A stretch of DNA of 64,000 nt from Acanthornis magna (GCA_036785705.1 JAWUZG010000032.1:17665501-17729500); one strand, 5' to 3'; shown: positions 34,083 through 47,898, counted from the stretch's first letter. Notes: a model not told the origin generated them from the letters alone. Program-made: numbers and translations.

Positions 34083-37000
34083 GCCAGTACCTAGCTAATT
34101 CCTGGCATCTGATTTGCAGAAATGATGAGTGCTCTGTGCAAAAATGATACCAACAGGGGTACAGAGCATATAAATGTGAAGTAATGTTAAGTCCTTGAAA
34201 AAAAAAAATTTGCTTAGTGACTTAAATTGGCCACTTCAAATCTATGGATACTTTGGACTTCAATCTCTCCAAGCGTAACATTTCAACTGTGAATAGAGGA
34301 AGTGTTTCGAAAGGGTGCTGTGAAAATGAATGCATTATAGAGATGAGTTACACAGAAAAGCCCATGAGGAAATTAATAACTCTGTCTTCTGAGCAGTGTT
34401 ATAATTGTGTGCAATAAATAAGGCCTAGAGCTGCACAGTGAAGAATAAGAGGAAAACAAAATACTGAACTGCTTCTCATTAAATGAGCACTGTTTCATCT
34501 GCACTTTGAATGAAGTAAAGGTCCTCTGGGGAAAAAAAATGTGACTGTGTAATTAAAAAATATACCATCATGTATTCACATGAGGGAGACAGATTAAGGC
34601 AACTTGAATTCCGACATTTTCTGATTTTGAGTGCTTTCTGTGCAGATTGTTTTGCAGGCCTTGGAAATCAAAGCATTAGACTGGCTTATGTCATCAGATA
34701 TTCTCCACAGGGACTCTTTCATCAGTCCAGCCAAACCTGGCAAATTTTCAAGGACATTAAAGGAGGCATTCAGTTAGAGGTTAACTATGTAAATATAAGT
34801 CTGTTAGGATAACTGGTATCTAGAGAGAGTAGGTGTCTAAATTCCTGGTACAGTCAGTGGAGACATAGTCTCAATTTAATTGCGTGCACAACTGTCCAGC
34901 GCCTTTTGGTATGAACTTATATACCCAGCCTGGTTTCCTCCTGCCACTACAGAACAGTCTCTCCTAGGTCCTGTGTCCAGTTTGCCTAAACCACATGGAC
35001 CCCTGACCACAGAATTATGTTCTGAGGCACTTCAGTTAACAAAGTCCAGGGAGAGGGTCGGTGCCCCCAGATGCAAATTTGTCAGCTGGATCATTCTTTA
35101 GCTTCAGCTGACTAGTTAGACAGGATCTCCATTGAATAAAATTGGAGCTGAGAGATATCATAATTCCTTAGATACCTAAATATGAATATCTAAATTTAGA
35201 TGTCTTTTTATTACACTGAAACCCGTGTTAAGTACCTGAAAAAATGTTATGTTCTTTTATTGTAGCTCCCTGTGGGAATGACAGGGTGAATTCAGTCATT
35301 ATCCATTACACCTCAGCAAATCCCTTGTCAGTTAACATGTATACATTAGCTGATCATTTGGGATACACATAACACCTGATTAGCTGTAGTGGATATTCCC
35401 TCTTGTCCAGATAGAAGACAAAACATAGGTAGTGCACATGGGAGGAAACAGGGAAAGGGGTTCTCAGTGGCACAGGAAGCAAAATAAAATATTGTCTGTT
35501 GATATGAGAAGCATCTGGAAATAATGCACTGAGGGTATTAACATCGGATGTGGTATTGCAATAAGGAATAGATGACACACGATATGTATGACATAGATCA
35601 GCTGGAAATATGGTTTGATTGATTCCTTGGTTCACAGACAAAGCATTTTGTAACACATTTAAGTTTGGATAGTTGTTAAGCCATTTATTTTCTATAAAGA
35701 AGGATGTGAATTCTTTAGCTTTAAATGTTACTCTCTGTTTTGGAGGGGTGTTGCCAATTGCTCACTTTGACTCAGATGACAGGCAGGTAGGAATACAGCA
35801 GATGTATTACTCCTATTAAGGAATAAATTTTTGCTGAGAGCTCATGCCTTAGTCTGCCACTCTAGTCTCCTTTTACTTTTTAGAATTGAGACCACATAGC
35901 TTGAATCCAAGAGGCTTTGGGTAGATCTCATAAAGGCTTCTCGTAAGGTAAATCTCCTAAATAAATAACAAGCAGGAGTTATTACACTTCCATGAAAACT
36001 TTCAGGTATTATCTAAAGAAAATTTGTTTGCAGCACTGTACCAGACTTCTTTCGAGTCTCTGTATGTGTCCATTGCCCATAAGCATGTTCAGATTCTCAA
36101 TTTAGGTTATTAGTTGGCTGAAGTTACCCATAGAGTCCTCAAAATATCAGGATAAGAATTGAAAATAAATCCACACAGATGAAAAGTCCCTGAATAGTCT
36201 TCATGAGGCATCTGTGGGATATTAGGTCTTCTATATATGTAGATTCTGACATTTTCTAGAGGTCACACTTCCTTTACGCCAAAGGTAGGAGGAAATTCCT
36301 CTTTTTCATACCAACTTCTCCCACTCCACTCATTATATCCAAAGGATATCTTATAGACTCATTTTAGTTTCTCTCCATTCCCATCCTCTTCTTCCATTGC
36401 ATTTGGTTTTGACACTACATCTCCCAAGTCTGACTGCTCAGCAGAGTGTTTATACCACCCCTATCCCATCTGTTTCTTTTCTATATTCTGACACTCAGTT
36501 TCTCATTGTGTCCTGCCTCACTTCTCCCACACACTTTACAAGGTTCTGTTTTTATGGATGTTCTTGTTGCTTGTAACATTTTGTACTCCTGGCTGTCCCA
36601 TATTCCTTCGTGACTCACCATTGCCTGAGACCTCCATGTGTGTCTGGTCTATTCTTTGATGGTAGAAATCTGAGAAAATAAAGTAGTGTTTCCAGTGATG
36701 CAGCAATTAATTGGTTGTGGAGTATGATTAGGGTAAACGTCCCATGCAAAGACCCTTGAGCAACATTTAGCCACCCTAATCTTCTGTCATTCTAAACCAG
36801 GACTTCAGTTCAGCCAGCTCCTGAGCCTGGTGCTGAATCAAAACTATGCTACTGTGGCTAATCCTTTTGAGAGGAAATGTAGATACTTGATTTTGTTTTT
36901 CAGTCAATTGGTCCCTTTCCGTCTTACATTACACCCCTGCTTGGATTGTCAATGAATTTCCAGCTGCAACAGTAGCAGTCATTTAACGTAGCATATCCCA

Positions 37001-37764
37001 CTGTGGGCTGTGTATGAAATTTATGCCTTTAATTTTTGTATATAAAGCCTCACGATTGTGGCTGTAGGCATTTTATAAACCTCAGAATGAATAACGAAGA
37101 TATTCTCAGCCCACACCTCCACACTCCATTATAGATATGCTACAATCAGCTGGGAGTCACGGCATTTATCAACTGCTGAAGGATAATGCAGTTTATCACT
37201 TTTTAATGAATTATTTTCTGTACTGCTCATTTCCAGAACAGATAAATACAGTCAAGGACATCCTGTATCAGGAGGGAGTTGCAGTGAAATTTCTTCTAAG
37301 TTTAATGATATTTAGCTAAATCCTTCCGAAGAGCTTATGGTTTGTTTATGTTTTACTGTGGCATAGAGGCTGGTGCAGAAAGATGATACAGAGCCCAGGT
37401 GAAGGATTCTATTCTCACACCCACCCTAGAAGACATGGTTAAAAAAAATAATGTGTAAAGTGCTTCAGCTCCCTGGAGGGGAAGAAGGGAGTAGTAGAGT
37501 CCTTTAGGTGGTCATCAACACAGGAAAAATGTGTCTGTACTATCAACTTGAAGAGATTTGTGCTACCATTTATAGAAACAATGCTATTTTGTGGTATCTA
37601 CATGTTTTTGATTATTACAGGGTTTGTGAGAAAGCCTTCTCAAGTATGCCTTTCAAATATAAATTTGAAAACAGGAGCCAGACCTCTCTGGAAGACGACA
37701 CTTCCATATTGCTGCTGTTTTCTGTAGTTTGAAAGAAATGCCAAGACATCCTAGCTCTTGTAAA

Positions 37765-37815
37765 AGAAAACCCCAAAAAAACCAGCCAAACACCCCCCCC
37801 AAAACCCAGACCAAA
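37765..37815. repeat. A/C-rich low-complexity tract
   Basis: Runs of C (four, then eight near 37793) alternate with A runs. The minus strand therefore has clustered G runs, but the spacing between them is too long at one point for a canonical four-run quadruplex. It resembles the A/C-rich tract at 1217-1312. Confidence 0.75.
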
Positions 37816-40701
37816 CCAACATACATACTAAATAAAATGAATAAAATGTAGATATCAAAAGCATCAAAAAAGCCTCTTAGTGAAATGTTTTTGATAAGGA
37901 TGTGTTCAACAGAGTGGTTCAGCTTTGGTAAAATGAGGTATTGTGACAAAAATTTGGAATTAATGTGACAAACTCTCTGAAGAACCTTATTAACATTTGA
38001 AACTAGAACCTTTTCAGATGAATCAGCATTGGCATTCCTATAGATGTGATGAATGGCTACTCCATGTTAATATCTAGATATTATTCAATACATCACAGCT
38101 ATTTCAATGATATAGCTGTTGGCATTATGTCAGAATTTTATAGCAGGAAGTTAGGAAAACTTTTAAATACCTCTTTTCAGTGTCACCATTCTATCTGGCT
38201 TATTTTTTTTAATTGTTTAATGAGGGTGCATTGTAAGATTTTGTAATTATTTAAATTTTTGTTTATGAATATTGTCTGTGTTCAGACTTTGGTTTTAGGT
38301 GCCCTATGTATTCTATCAAACATTCTAATATCACTGCTCATGCTATTACTGGTTCAAGCAGCTTACTTAAATGATGATTCTTTTTGTTATTACATACTTC
38401 TCTTTCTCCTGTTTATTTGAAACATTCTGATTTGGGCCATGATTCAGTAGTGCATTACTCTATGCATGTAAGTCTAAAGCACTGAAGCCATTAAGATTTC
38501 CAGAAATTTACTGAACAGGTATAAAATCACTGCTAAAGAAAAAATCCTCTTAAAATGTAGTTGACTTGAATTTTTTATAGGGTCTTACTAAATTATATAT
38601 AAAAAAAGAAGTACATATTCTTCCATCTAATATATTTTCTCCTTCTAATAGATTAAAACTTGGCCAAGCTACTTACTAAAAAATAATCTCACCTACTAAA
38701 TGCACCAAAACTACAGAATTAATACTGGAAAATGCTAATGCTAATGTAAAAAGTTTAAGGCAAGATCATACTAATAAGTATATACTTGTGGGGTTTTAGT
38801 TGCATGTTACCTTGCACATTGCATATATATTTTCAGAGAAGCATCAATAGGATAATATTTATATTTAGTTAAGAGCCACATAGGAAGATGAGTGAAAATA
38901 GTTTGTGATTTGCAAATTAAATACTCAGCATGAATCTATAAAATCTGTGGAATTAACAGCAGTGAAGTTTTATGGAGGAGCTGGAGACAAATGCTAGCAG
39001 GTTTTGTATATCTAATTCCCTTATGCACGTTTTAATACTTGTGTAGTGTGAAAAGGAGTGTTATTCTCTTCTTCAAGGTCAAAAATATTCTAAAAAAATG
39101 GATAAGAAATTGAAATTTATCTGCTTTAGTTTAACTATAACTGGTTTCTTTTAAAAATAAGTGTCTTTTTCTTCTAAAGGGAAATGAGAAACCACATTTG
39201 ATGAAGATTTTATACAATATGCTTCAGCCTAAAGTAATTTTTCCTTTCCAGTTATCAACTCTTTTACCAGGGGGTGTATGATGGAGACTCAAAACACAAC
39301 TCCAGTGATATTTGTATGGATAGCAACACCGTAACCAGGCTCCCATGGCTGCAAATTGTATCCTTATAAGAGTACTTCAGGATTTGAAAATATTTAAGTA
39401 ATCACAGTTTTAGAGTTATCATCTGGTAATGCCTGGGAATTGGTGACCCGAGGGACTAATTCCAAACATTACTAGAAAATGACATTGCTCATGTCAGCGT
39501 GGAAGTGTCTTGGTGAATATAAACCATAATATAAAAGCATTTGCAAGCAATTTGGCCATCTGCTGTTTCCTGTCGATATTGTTTAAGAATAAGCTCATAG
39601 CTTCACAAAACAAGTCAATGTGTCAACACCTGAGGTAAAAGTCTTTGAGATCCCAGGAGGATATAGTCTTTGTTTTTATTTTTTTTCCCCCCATCTCCCG
39701 AACTGCGCATTGTCTCATGATGTTAATAGAGAAGGACTGGAGCTTAAACCTCCATATGGGAGCTGCTCTTCTCAACTCCCAATCTTCCTGGATCAGGGAA
39801 TTAGAAAAGTGTCCCCCATTAGCTCTGCTTGCTGCCCAGGTGGAAGAGAGATACCCCAGAGGCTGACCAAGGCAGGGAAGGAGACATACCCAAAGGTACG
39901 ATGGTATTGTGTTACCGTACAAGACCTATTAAAGTAGGGCTTGTATGGTAATAGCATGCAGTGGTTTACTGTCATTATGTATTTCATTGCTGTGTCTGTT
40001 TTTCATCAGTCCATGAGCACTTGGTTTGGCAAGGCTGATAGATCCAGGCACATTTGTCCTTCTGAAACAAGAAACGCTTCATCTGCATGAAAATCAGCTT
40101 CAAGACATTGCCACACTTGGCCAAAGGAAGAGTCTGTCCTCACTAGGCCCTTTCTTTTTTGTGGTCTATCCTGATGGCAAAATGATTTTTGAGGTTATGA
40201 ATGGCTGAAAGCAAATTAGGTTGGGTTTGTTTTTTTTCCCCCCACCTCAGACAGTTACTGGGCAAAAAATCTTGTAATATCTTCATTTGCTGGAAAAGTC
40301 TTCATTCACTTCTTTCCTTTTTTCACATTGGCTTGAAACATTGCTAAAATGAAGTATGATACTGAGTAAAATTAATATGCAGAAAGTTCCACAAAAGTTA
40401 TTAGCACCATAGTTGTATGCAATTTGTGCTTTAACTTCTGATCATTGTTCTTATTTTTCAGGTTGACTTTGATTTCTTTCTCTTAATAAACCTGAATTCC
40501 TATCACACTTCATTTTGGGTTTAATTTTTATTTTGAAGTTCTTACTAACTCAATAGTTACCATTACAGTGTGTTCATTCATTTCAGCTCAGTTTTCTTGG
40601 TCACCGGCTGTGTTATTGAGTGTCTTGCATAAGAAATCCTAAACATGTGAAAATAGCACACCGTGGCTTTTTTTTAACCTCCTTTTTTCCATGCCATATT
40701 T

Positions 40702-40747
40702 GGAAGCTCATTCATGGCCCATTGGGAAGTTCATTCATGGCCCACTG
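40702..40747. repeat. 23-bp tandem duplication
   Basis: GGAAGCTCATTCATGGCCCA+TTG (40702-40724) is followed directly by GGAAGTTCATTCATGGCCCA+CTG (40725-40747), differing at two positions. A partial third start (GGAAAGG) follows. This is a simple head-to-tail duplication, too young to have diverged far and too short to be a named repeat. Confidence 0.9.
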
Positions 40748-43562
40748 GGAAAGGTTAGGACTATAATTAGACCTTTTTGTTCCCAGATATTTCAGCAATA
40801 GGATGCATGAAGGTTACTAACAGTTTTCTTTTAATTGACCCCTGGTGATTTTACCGTAAAGCTGTTAACTTGTGCACTGGGGACCCACAACCCACGGGCT
40901 TCTTGCACTGACATTTGCAGCAATGATTAGAATGTCATTGCTTTCCAATACTTCATTGTCATTCAGGGAGCACTTGAAATGCCTTTTGCCTCATATTGCA
41001 ATGAAACACACATTTGCCAGCACACACACATACACACACACACACAGAGGCTTTTCCATTTCAGCAGCACAGGCCTTTGAAATTGGATTTGTTTTGAACA
41101 TCCACTTCAGTATTGCCTTTCTTTTCTGCACAGTGTCGCTCTCTTGTCTCTCATACTAATGGAAACAAAGCTAAACTACTCACTCTGCACATAATAGTGG
41201 ACCCCAAGGGCTAAATGTCTGTCAGTATGGAAAACAGTGAAAACAAAGAAATTGTAACTATTTGTGTGCGTGAAAGAACTGATGTTCATCCATGTCAATT
41301 CTCTCAGGTCTTTGAACATGAAATTGTTCAGTTTCAACTCCGATCACATCACTTAGCAGAGATCAGTACTCAAAATTTTAACAGGTTCCAAGACCAGTGT
41401 TCTTAATATGCTGGAGGGCTTGGAAAAGAGTTTTGAAAAAAAAGGGGGATTCTGGTTGAAGCACTATACTGTCTTTCACTGAATTGTGCAGCTCTGATTG
41501 AAAATGTCATCTTTCAGCTCACATTTTTCAGACTTTCCTGTCTGGAGCAAGATTATATAAAAAAATATATATGTAATTTGAAGTGTATTTTTTGGGGGGG
41601 GGGATTAGAATCACTGATTTCAATATGAATAATAAATAGAAAAACTCATTCAACAGGAGTGGCAGAATTCAGGTCTCAGTCAATTGCTGTTTTCTTGTTA
41701 TTCAAACTCAATTGAGGCTGAACAAAATGGGTTTTCTTTTAAATAAATTTAATTCAAAACGTAAAACTAACATTGAACTAAAGTGCTTTATGTGAAAGTT
41801 CTTTATAAAGGATTTTATAACAATGCCCAAGTTAAGTAAAAATAAATTTTACTTCCTTTGAAAGCATCAGTAAAAAAGCCTTACCCTTCACCTGTAATCT
41901 CCAATAGAAAAGGACATTTTTTCACAAAATAAAACCTGAAAAAATTATTTCTAAATATCTCTGAGGAGTACATTTGTTTGATTTATAAGTTTGTTTAATC
42001 AGGATACTTTAAGACTCTCATTTCAATGAACTTCCTAGGTACAAATTCTTTAAATTCCGTGTGGATAAGTCTGTGGAGGAATGCACAGTTCAAGGTGAAG
42101 TTTGTTTGTTTGTTTGTTTTCATTTCAGTAAAACAGAGATGAGGGGGGGCAAGATTAATGTCCAGTGTGTCTTTGAAAGGACCAGGAGGGAAATAAACAG
42201 CACAATCATAATAAATATGGAAGGCAAATGACACCTCCTACGGTGCCACTAGTCTGGCACATGTGGTATGGAGTGACTGTGCAAGGGCAAAACTTTTAAG
42301 TGTTTCTACACCAATCTGGAATCCGAAGAATAAGATGAGGAAATGAATGCTTGGCATCAAATGACAATACTGATTTAAATATAACAGAAACCCTGGGAAC
42401 TCTGTAGGAGATGCTGGTGCTAACTTTCCAGGCATGACAGACTGAGATATATAGACACAGTGCACAATGTAAGGTGTTGTAGCATAAAATATTATGAGAA
42501 TATAAGAACTTACTGGCAGATGGAAATCCCATACTCCAACAGCAAAAATGTAGTGCTCTTCTTGTACAGTAACTTGATAGAAATCAGGATATGTTAAATA
42601 AGATTACAGTAGCTGTAGCTTTAGCATAGGTGCCTGATAGTCAATGATTTAAACCACCTGCATATTGACTGGATGAGAGTCTCATCAGGAATAGATGAAT
42701 GCAATAAATTATTGCTTCCTAGAAAATCTTGATTCAGACCCCACAAGGAAAGGTGCAGTTCTATATCTTGGGACAGAGGAACTGATTCAAGAAGAATAAA
42801 TAGGAGAGCTGCTGCTTAGTAGTGATCACTAAGGAATTTAGTTCAACATTGTCTTAGTAAAGAGTGGATCAAATAAATCTAGCACACAAATATTGACATG
42901 ATTCTTGAATATTTAAGACAGAACAATGTAAAAATGAGGGAATTAATAAAAACAAAATGACAACCTAGAGCAGTCTTCTGAAAAGGAAGATGCCTACAAA
43001 CAGTACAGAAGCTGCATCAAAATGGTGATAAAGACTAGTAAAACAATTTTGGACATTAGAGAACATGAGGGATTTGGGATATAGGAAGTGGTCAAGTTTG
43101 TACTGTAGTATCTCCTGCTGTCACTAGAGGAGAAGTAATACTGGGCTCATGGACCACACTCTGATGCAGCAAGGCACTTCTTACTCCAGTTCCCACTGTT
43201 CCTCTGGATATAGCCATCTCAGTTAACTGAACAGTACCAGGGTCTGGTACCTAGGTTCTAGGACTGAAATATCCATACTGTTAAGGTACATGCTACTGAG
43301 ATTAAGTATGGGTCAGGGTTGCTCTCATTAAGAAAGTTGTACGTAGCCAGCTTTCCTTGGGAAGCTGGAAGTGTTTAGCTGTATGGATGTGAGCTGTACC
43401 ATGCCAGCTGATGAGCTGTTACATTTTATGTAACATTAGAGACGAAAAGACTACATTGCAAAGGCATCTGATGGTGTCAGGAGAGGTCTGATCCTTAGAG
43501 AAAGCTGCAACATATAGATCAGAACAGATGTTAGTACATGTATCTGCCAGATCATCCTTCCT
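40748..43562. other. Unique non-coding DNA
   Basis: I see no gene or recognisable transposon. A (CA)n microsatellite lies at 41021-41046 and five TTTG-type units at 42101-42120. Minus-strand frames at 41995-42532 have no domain features. Confidence 0.5.
41021..41046. repeat. (CA)n microsatellite
   Basis: This is a 26-bp CA run with a single T interruption at 41031. It is short for a bird dinucleotide repeat and is probably only weakly polymorphic. Confidence 0.9.
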
Positions 43563-43583
43563 AAAAAAAAAAAAAAAAAAAAA
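43563..43583. repeat. Poly-A run (A21)
   Basis: Twenty-one consecutive A are followed by TTAAAAAG, and a second A-rich run lies at about 43620-43628. A run like this can be a retroposed tail, but I cannot recognise the sequence upstream (43100-43560) as a gene copy and see no flanking duplication. Confidence 0.85.
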
Positions 43584-43641
43584 TTAAAAAGTAGCAAAGC
43601 TTGAAGCTTGAACTGCTTTAAAAAAAAAGAGTAATGAAAAC

Positions 43642-43685
43642 ATTATTATTATTATTATTATTACTACTATTACTATTACTATTAC

Positions 43686-43723
<38 letters not shown>
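43642..43723. repeat. (ATT)n microsatellite with internal ACT variants
   Basis: About 27 trinucleotide units: ATT units on both sides enclose a central patch (about 43663-43687) in which ATT alternates with ACT. The homogeneous flanks around a variant core suggest expansion on both sides of an interrupted older repeat. Together with A21, it makes 43563-43723 an unstable patch. Confidence 0.95.
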
Positions 43724-43726
<3 letters not shown>

Positions 43727-46700
43727 GAGCTGTGTGCAATCCCGGGACACTTCATTAATATGCCAGTTCTAGTAAGTTTTGTTCATTTTTCCAGTCTATA
43801 CTTAGGCAAGTGAAGCAAGTCCATGATCAGATCAGTTTGTATATCCAGAAATCTTTTCAGCTCATCCTAAAGCAAACAGCCATTTGGCCAGCTGAATTGA
43901 GTAGGTCTTTGTGTACACACCAGTTTCTAGTGTCATCTGAAAATGACACTGGATATCTAGGATGTCTCTGGATGTCATTGCAGGGCTGTAGCACACAGTA
44001 TAGTACCTGTGGCACATCCGTGCCCTTCCTGAGGAACCATCAGAGACTGGATCAAACAGGACATTAGGAGTGCAATTGCGCTAGATACCAGACATGAGTG
44101 AGCAATTGATTTGTGCTCTAGATGTCTGCATTAGGTAAGTGAATATAGCCCTAGGTGTCTCTTCTTCTGGGATGGGATGGAGGGAGATAGTAGACAGTTC
44201 AACATTTATTAAAGGTCACCCCATCTTAAGGTGAATTTGTCTCTGATAATGCGTGTTTCTCTGGGGATTACAAGGCCTTGTATCGCAAGCCAGTGTTCCT
44301 ATGGTTTTATTCAAACTAAAGATGACATCACTTTCATGGGGATAATGTTTATTTTCAAACTGCAGTTGGAAGGAAAATTCCATTATACAGTGTATGCAAA
44401 GCACTGAGGTCTTAATTAGCCACACTGATTAAGCTCCAGTTCCGGAAGTGAGCAAAAGTGCATGCCTGGTAATTTCAGCATGTTCTCTCTGTTTAATGAA
44501 ACCAGTACACATACAAATAGTATTCAAGTTAAATTCAGTTTGGATATTCAGAACAGAATGCTTTTGGTAGTTAGAACAAATGAACTCTTTTTTCCTCAAG
44601 AGATTTCCTTTTCTGTTAGAGCTATTTAGAAAGAATACCAGGCTAAAATCTCTCAGAGAACTATAGCAACTAAAGTTATACTCAAGGAACATCTATTTAC
44701 TGCTCGTTAAAGACAGGGCAGTGACGTGCAATGAATCAAGTAATTTGGGATTATAATTTCATTTTTTTGCTCATATTAGAACCCTGTCAGGTATCCATAA
44801 GTACATATTTGTTCTCTGACTTTTTTTCAGATCCAGCCCCCAAATCCCACTCCCCTTATCTTTTTCAACTCTATTCCTTCTACCATCTGGATAATTGTTT
44901 AGTAATTCATGAAGAATTAACCTTTAAGTTTCATAATGAATGTGCTTTTGAAATTCATTTTATGTGAACATGTGTATAAAGTAAACACTCAGAAAAACTG
45001 AAAATCATAACATGAAATATGATCATTTCTTTCTAGGCAATTTTTTTTGTAACAACTTGGCTAGCAATGATATTTTGAAAGCTTTCACAATACACTCGCA
45101 CATATTTCTTATCAGCCAAACACCTCCAGAACTGTTTTTATCACACATTATATAGCACATTTGAAACTTTTAGTCTGTATAACATTATGTATGATGGACA
45201 GAATATAAAGAAGTTTACACTGATTTGCTGTGGATATTGATTATGTCACTGCTAATATCTATGGAGATTAGAAAGGTGTTACTGTCCTACAAGGTTAGAG
45301 AATACCATGGCATATTCTTGCCCTTACACCAAAAGAAACAGGTTAAATGTGTCAATATCAATAAATACTATTTCAGAACCTAAAATCAGGTGTTCATCTC
45401 CAAACTGTTGTAGGGTCTGGATCACACTAACACCTGAACAGTGCCTAGTGAAAGAAAGCTCCTTCCTGCCAGCCAAAAATGTACCACAGTCTGTCCTAGA
45501 AATTTAACTGTACAGCTAAGTTAGGTTGTGGCGTCTGGGGCTGTGTCCTGGCACTTCTTGATTTTGTGTTCTCGGCTAACTTCAAATGTGGTGTCTTTGT
45601 TTGCATAACTGATTATTGTTTACTTCTCCCTTTCTTTTCTACCTTCCTTCCTGAGTGCTGATCAACACTTAGAAAGATAGATGGGGAAATTTTGCTGTGG
45701 CATTGGGGAGATCAGCTTTAGCAGCCACAGCATGGGCATTCTAACAGGCTCCTGCTGTGCTGCCTGTTCTGGGGTGACCCCAGGCTGCCACGCAGATCTT
45801 GGCCTTTTGGACTTGGCTGCGGGTGGCAGTGGATGCCCTGGATCCTGGCTGACACCGGGGTGGCCACACAGCTGGAACTACCCTGGCCAGACCAAATTCT
45901 TTTCATGCACCTACTGAGCAGTCAGTAGATGGCAACACCTTTCTGTGGTTATCACCTTGGGCTGGTTTATAAACACAGTGTGGATGGCAGTAGTAGTAGA
46001 GCCCATTAAAAATCTCCTGAGCACCCCCCCCAGGTCTTTTGCTTTCATGCTGAAGCCTCTGTAGGTGTTTCCTAGCATGAACAATTCTGACATGTCAAGC
46101 TGTAACCAATACATGAGCCACTGGAGCCCCTATAATGTACCATGGCAGTAGGACTGCAATGCTTAGGTACTGCATTAATAAATATTTGATGAAAATTATT
46201 TTTTTTTGCACAGCCGGTGCTTTTTTAAATGAAATAATTCCATTGATTTAATTTTTTCCCAAGATCCCCAAAGACAGAAGTGTACATTATTGACTAAAGA
46301 TGTGAAACATTTCAGTTGAAGTCACCCCTGGATCCCCAATCCCACACACAAAAAAAGGAATATGTTTTTTCTTGGTCAACACAAGAAGCACCTGGTCTTT
46401 ATTTGATTGATTCCTCTGTGTAAATTAGAGGGAAGCAAGCTACATTTATCCTTTCAGATTTTTAATGTTTTATTGTCAGTTAGATGAAAACTTAGCTGGA
46501 GATTTTTCTGCCCAGTGAAAAGAATAATTCTGGAATTATACAAACCTAAAGAGAATTCACAAAATAATCTTCATTATAAGACACAGGATGCTACCATTAA
46601 TATACTACTAATACAAAAATCCATTAACGCTACAGCTAATTGAAATATTCAAACTGATTTAAACTGCCTCTTTTAGAAGGAAAGAGATTGAGCAAATGTG

Positions 46701-47421
46701 CCTAAGAACAATAGGAACATTAGGGTGACCACTGTGTTCTGCTTCCTTTGGAGGCTGTGTAATTGCTTTGCCAATCAGGCCATAGAGTCCAGCTTTTTTT
46801 ATGATGATTATCACCAGGAGAATACATGATCTACCCTATTTTCATATGTGTGAGAAAGAAAAATTGTAACGAAATTTTCATACCAAGATTTTAGGCAAAC
46901 CCATATCAGAGTTCAGAAAAAAAAGGGATTTGCAAACTCACTATCTAGTTTTCCTGTATCCCTCTGGTTCCACTGCCTGTACCTGCAGGCAGGTATGCAC
47001 ATAATGAGTTTAGTTGCACCGTGTTTGTGGGCTACCTACTATCACTCAGATATGTAAAGAGTAACTGGATGAAATGCAAGAGTTTACCAGACTAGCTGAC
47101 TAAACAGTTCCCTCTGCATTTAATCTCTGTGGATCCCAGCCAGCTTAAGGACATACTTACATTTAGATACAAATTTCAGCTGCAAAGAGATATGAACAGT
47201 TTTCATTTGTACTAACAGAAATATTCAGAAGTGAAACACCAGAAGCTAAAAATGGTATGCTTGAGGGAGTAAGACTTGCCCAGAGGCAGCTACATTGCTT
47301 CAGATATAAGATGGGGAGTTCACATTGGTAGATTCCAGGCTGTACATTGGTTTCTGTGACTTAGGGACCTCAACACCTTATGGGGGACTATGACATAAAC
47401 AGCCTGCTAAAAAAATAGATC
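43724..47421. other. Unique non-coding DNA
   Basis: I see no gene or recognised repeat. A GC-richer patch at 45710-45910 leaves frames open on both strands, 78 codons plus and 62 minus. Neither has splice context or a recognisable domain. Confidence 0.5.
43929..43950. repeat. Perfect 8-bp stem hairpin
   Basis: AGTGTCAT (43929-43936) and ATGACACT (43943-43950) are exact reverse complements with loop CTGAAA. The arms could also serve as an inverted pair of TGACAC words. No function is assigned. Confidence 0.6.
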
Positions 47422-47898
47422 ATGCACCAGTTTTCACCTTTTAAAGTACTGTGGGATGTTGCTAATGCTGAAGGTGAAAAGGTTAGGGAGAATGTGATTA
47501 TTTATTTAATCTATTTTTGTAGAGCAGCTCTCCATACAAGGGTTTTAAGGAAAAAGCATGGAGAGGTTACACAACTGAGACAACTGTGCTCATACAGTGA
47601 AATGATTTTGAGATCACTGTTCTTATTAGGTATTTTACCTCAGCTATCTTCAGCTGTAATCTGGGATCAGGGGGTGGTTGAGATTCTTAAAAAATCCTTG
47701 ATTCCTGGCTTCCATGCCCGGGCAGCCAGAGTAGTTCAGATTCTTCCTGGTATCAGTAAATTTTTGTTCATTTGTATTCCTTCTGTAGTCTCTTGTCCTC
47801 AAGTTTGGAAGCAAAATTCCTTGATTAGAAAACTTTGCTCCTTGATTCCTGAAGTGCTAAACAGCACTAATTCTTGTTGTATTAAATTTCACATATAA
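47422..47898 (+). other. 158-codon open reading frame, unassigned
   Basis: Outside the CR1 and microsatellite artefacts this is the longest uninterrupted frame in the window. It starts with a true ATG, and an in-frame TAG lies two codons upstream. The translation has hydrophobic stretches (for example SLFLLGILPQLSSAVIW and SKFLFICIPSVV) and no motif I recognise. A good acceptor-like sequence (ATTTAATCTATTTTTGTAG) ends at 47521 inside it, so part could be an exon. There is no promoter, Kozak context of note, or nearby AATAAA. With roughly 7% stop codons expected per codon at this base composition, a frame this long is uncommon by chance but not impossible in 64 kb. I rate a real protein as unlikely. 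Confidence 0.15.

Larger units (their letters stand above)
32326..40701. other. Unique non-coding region with minor low-complexity tracts
   Basis: I found no gene or identifiable transposon over about 8 kb. There are TTTTG and poly-T tracts at 34036-34082, an A/C-rich tract at about 37765-37815, and a short CA-rich patch near 33661-33685. Blocks such as 33050-33400, 34560-34800, 36990-37320 and 39240-39560 have the even composition of conserved non-coding DNA, but this is an impression, not evidence. Confidence 0.5.

Noticed and set aside
37765..37815. Minus-strand G-quadruplex
   Set aside because: One loop between G-runs is about 18 bases, too long for the canonical pattern. Better called low complexity.
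43100..43583. Processed pseudogene ending in the A21 run
   Set aside because: The sequence before the A-run does not resemble a gene in any frame, and no AATAAA or flanking duplication is visible.
45681..45917. 78-codon plus frame rich in Gly and Cys, with a minus frame opposite
   Set aside because: Both strands are open in a GC-rich patch. There is no family match by eye and no exon boundaries.
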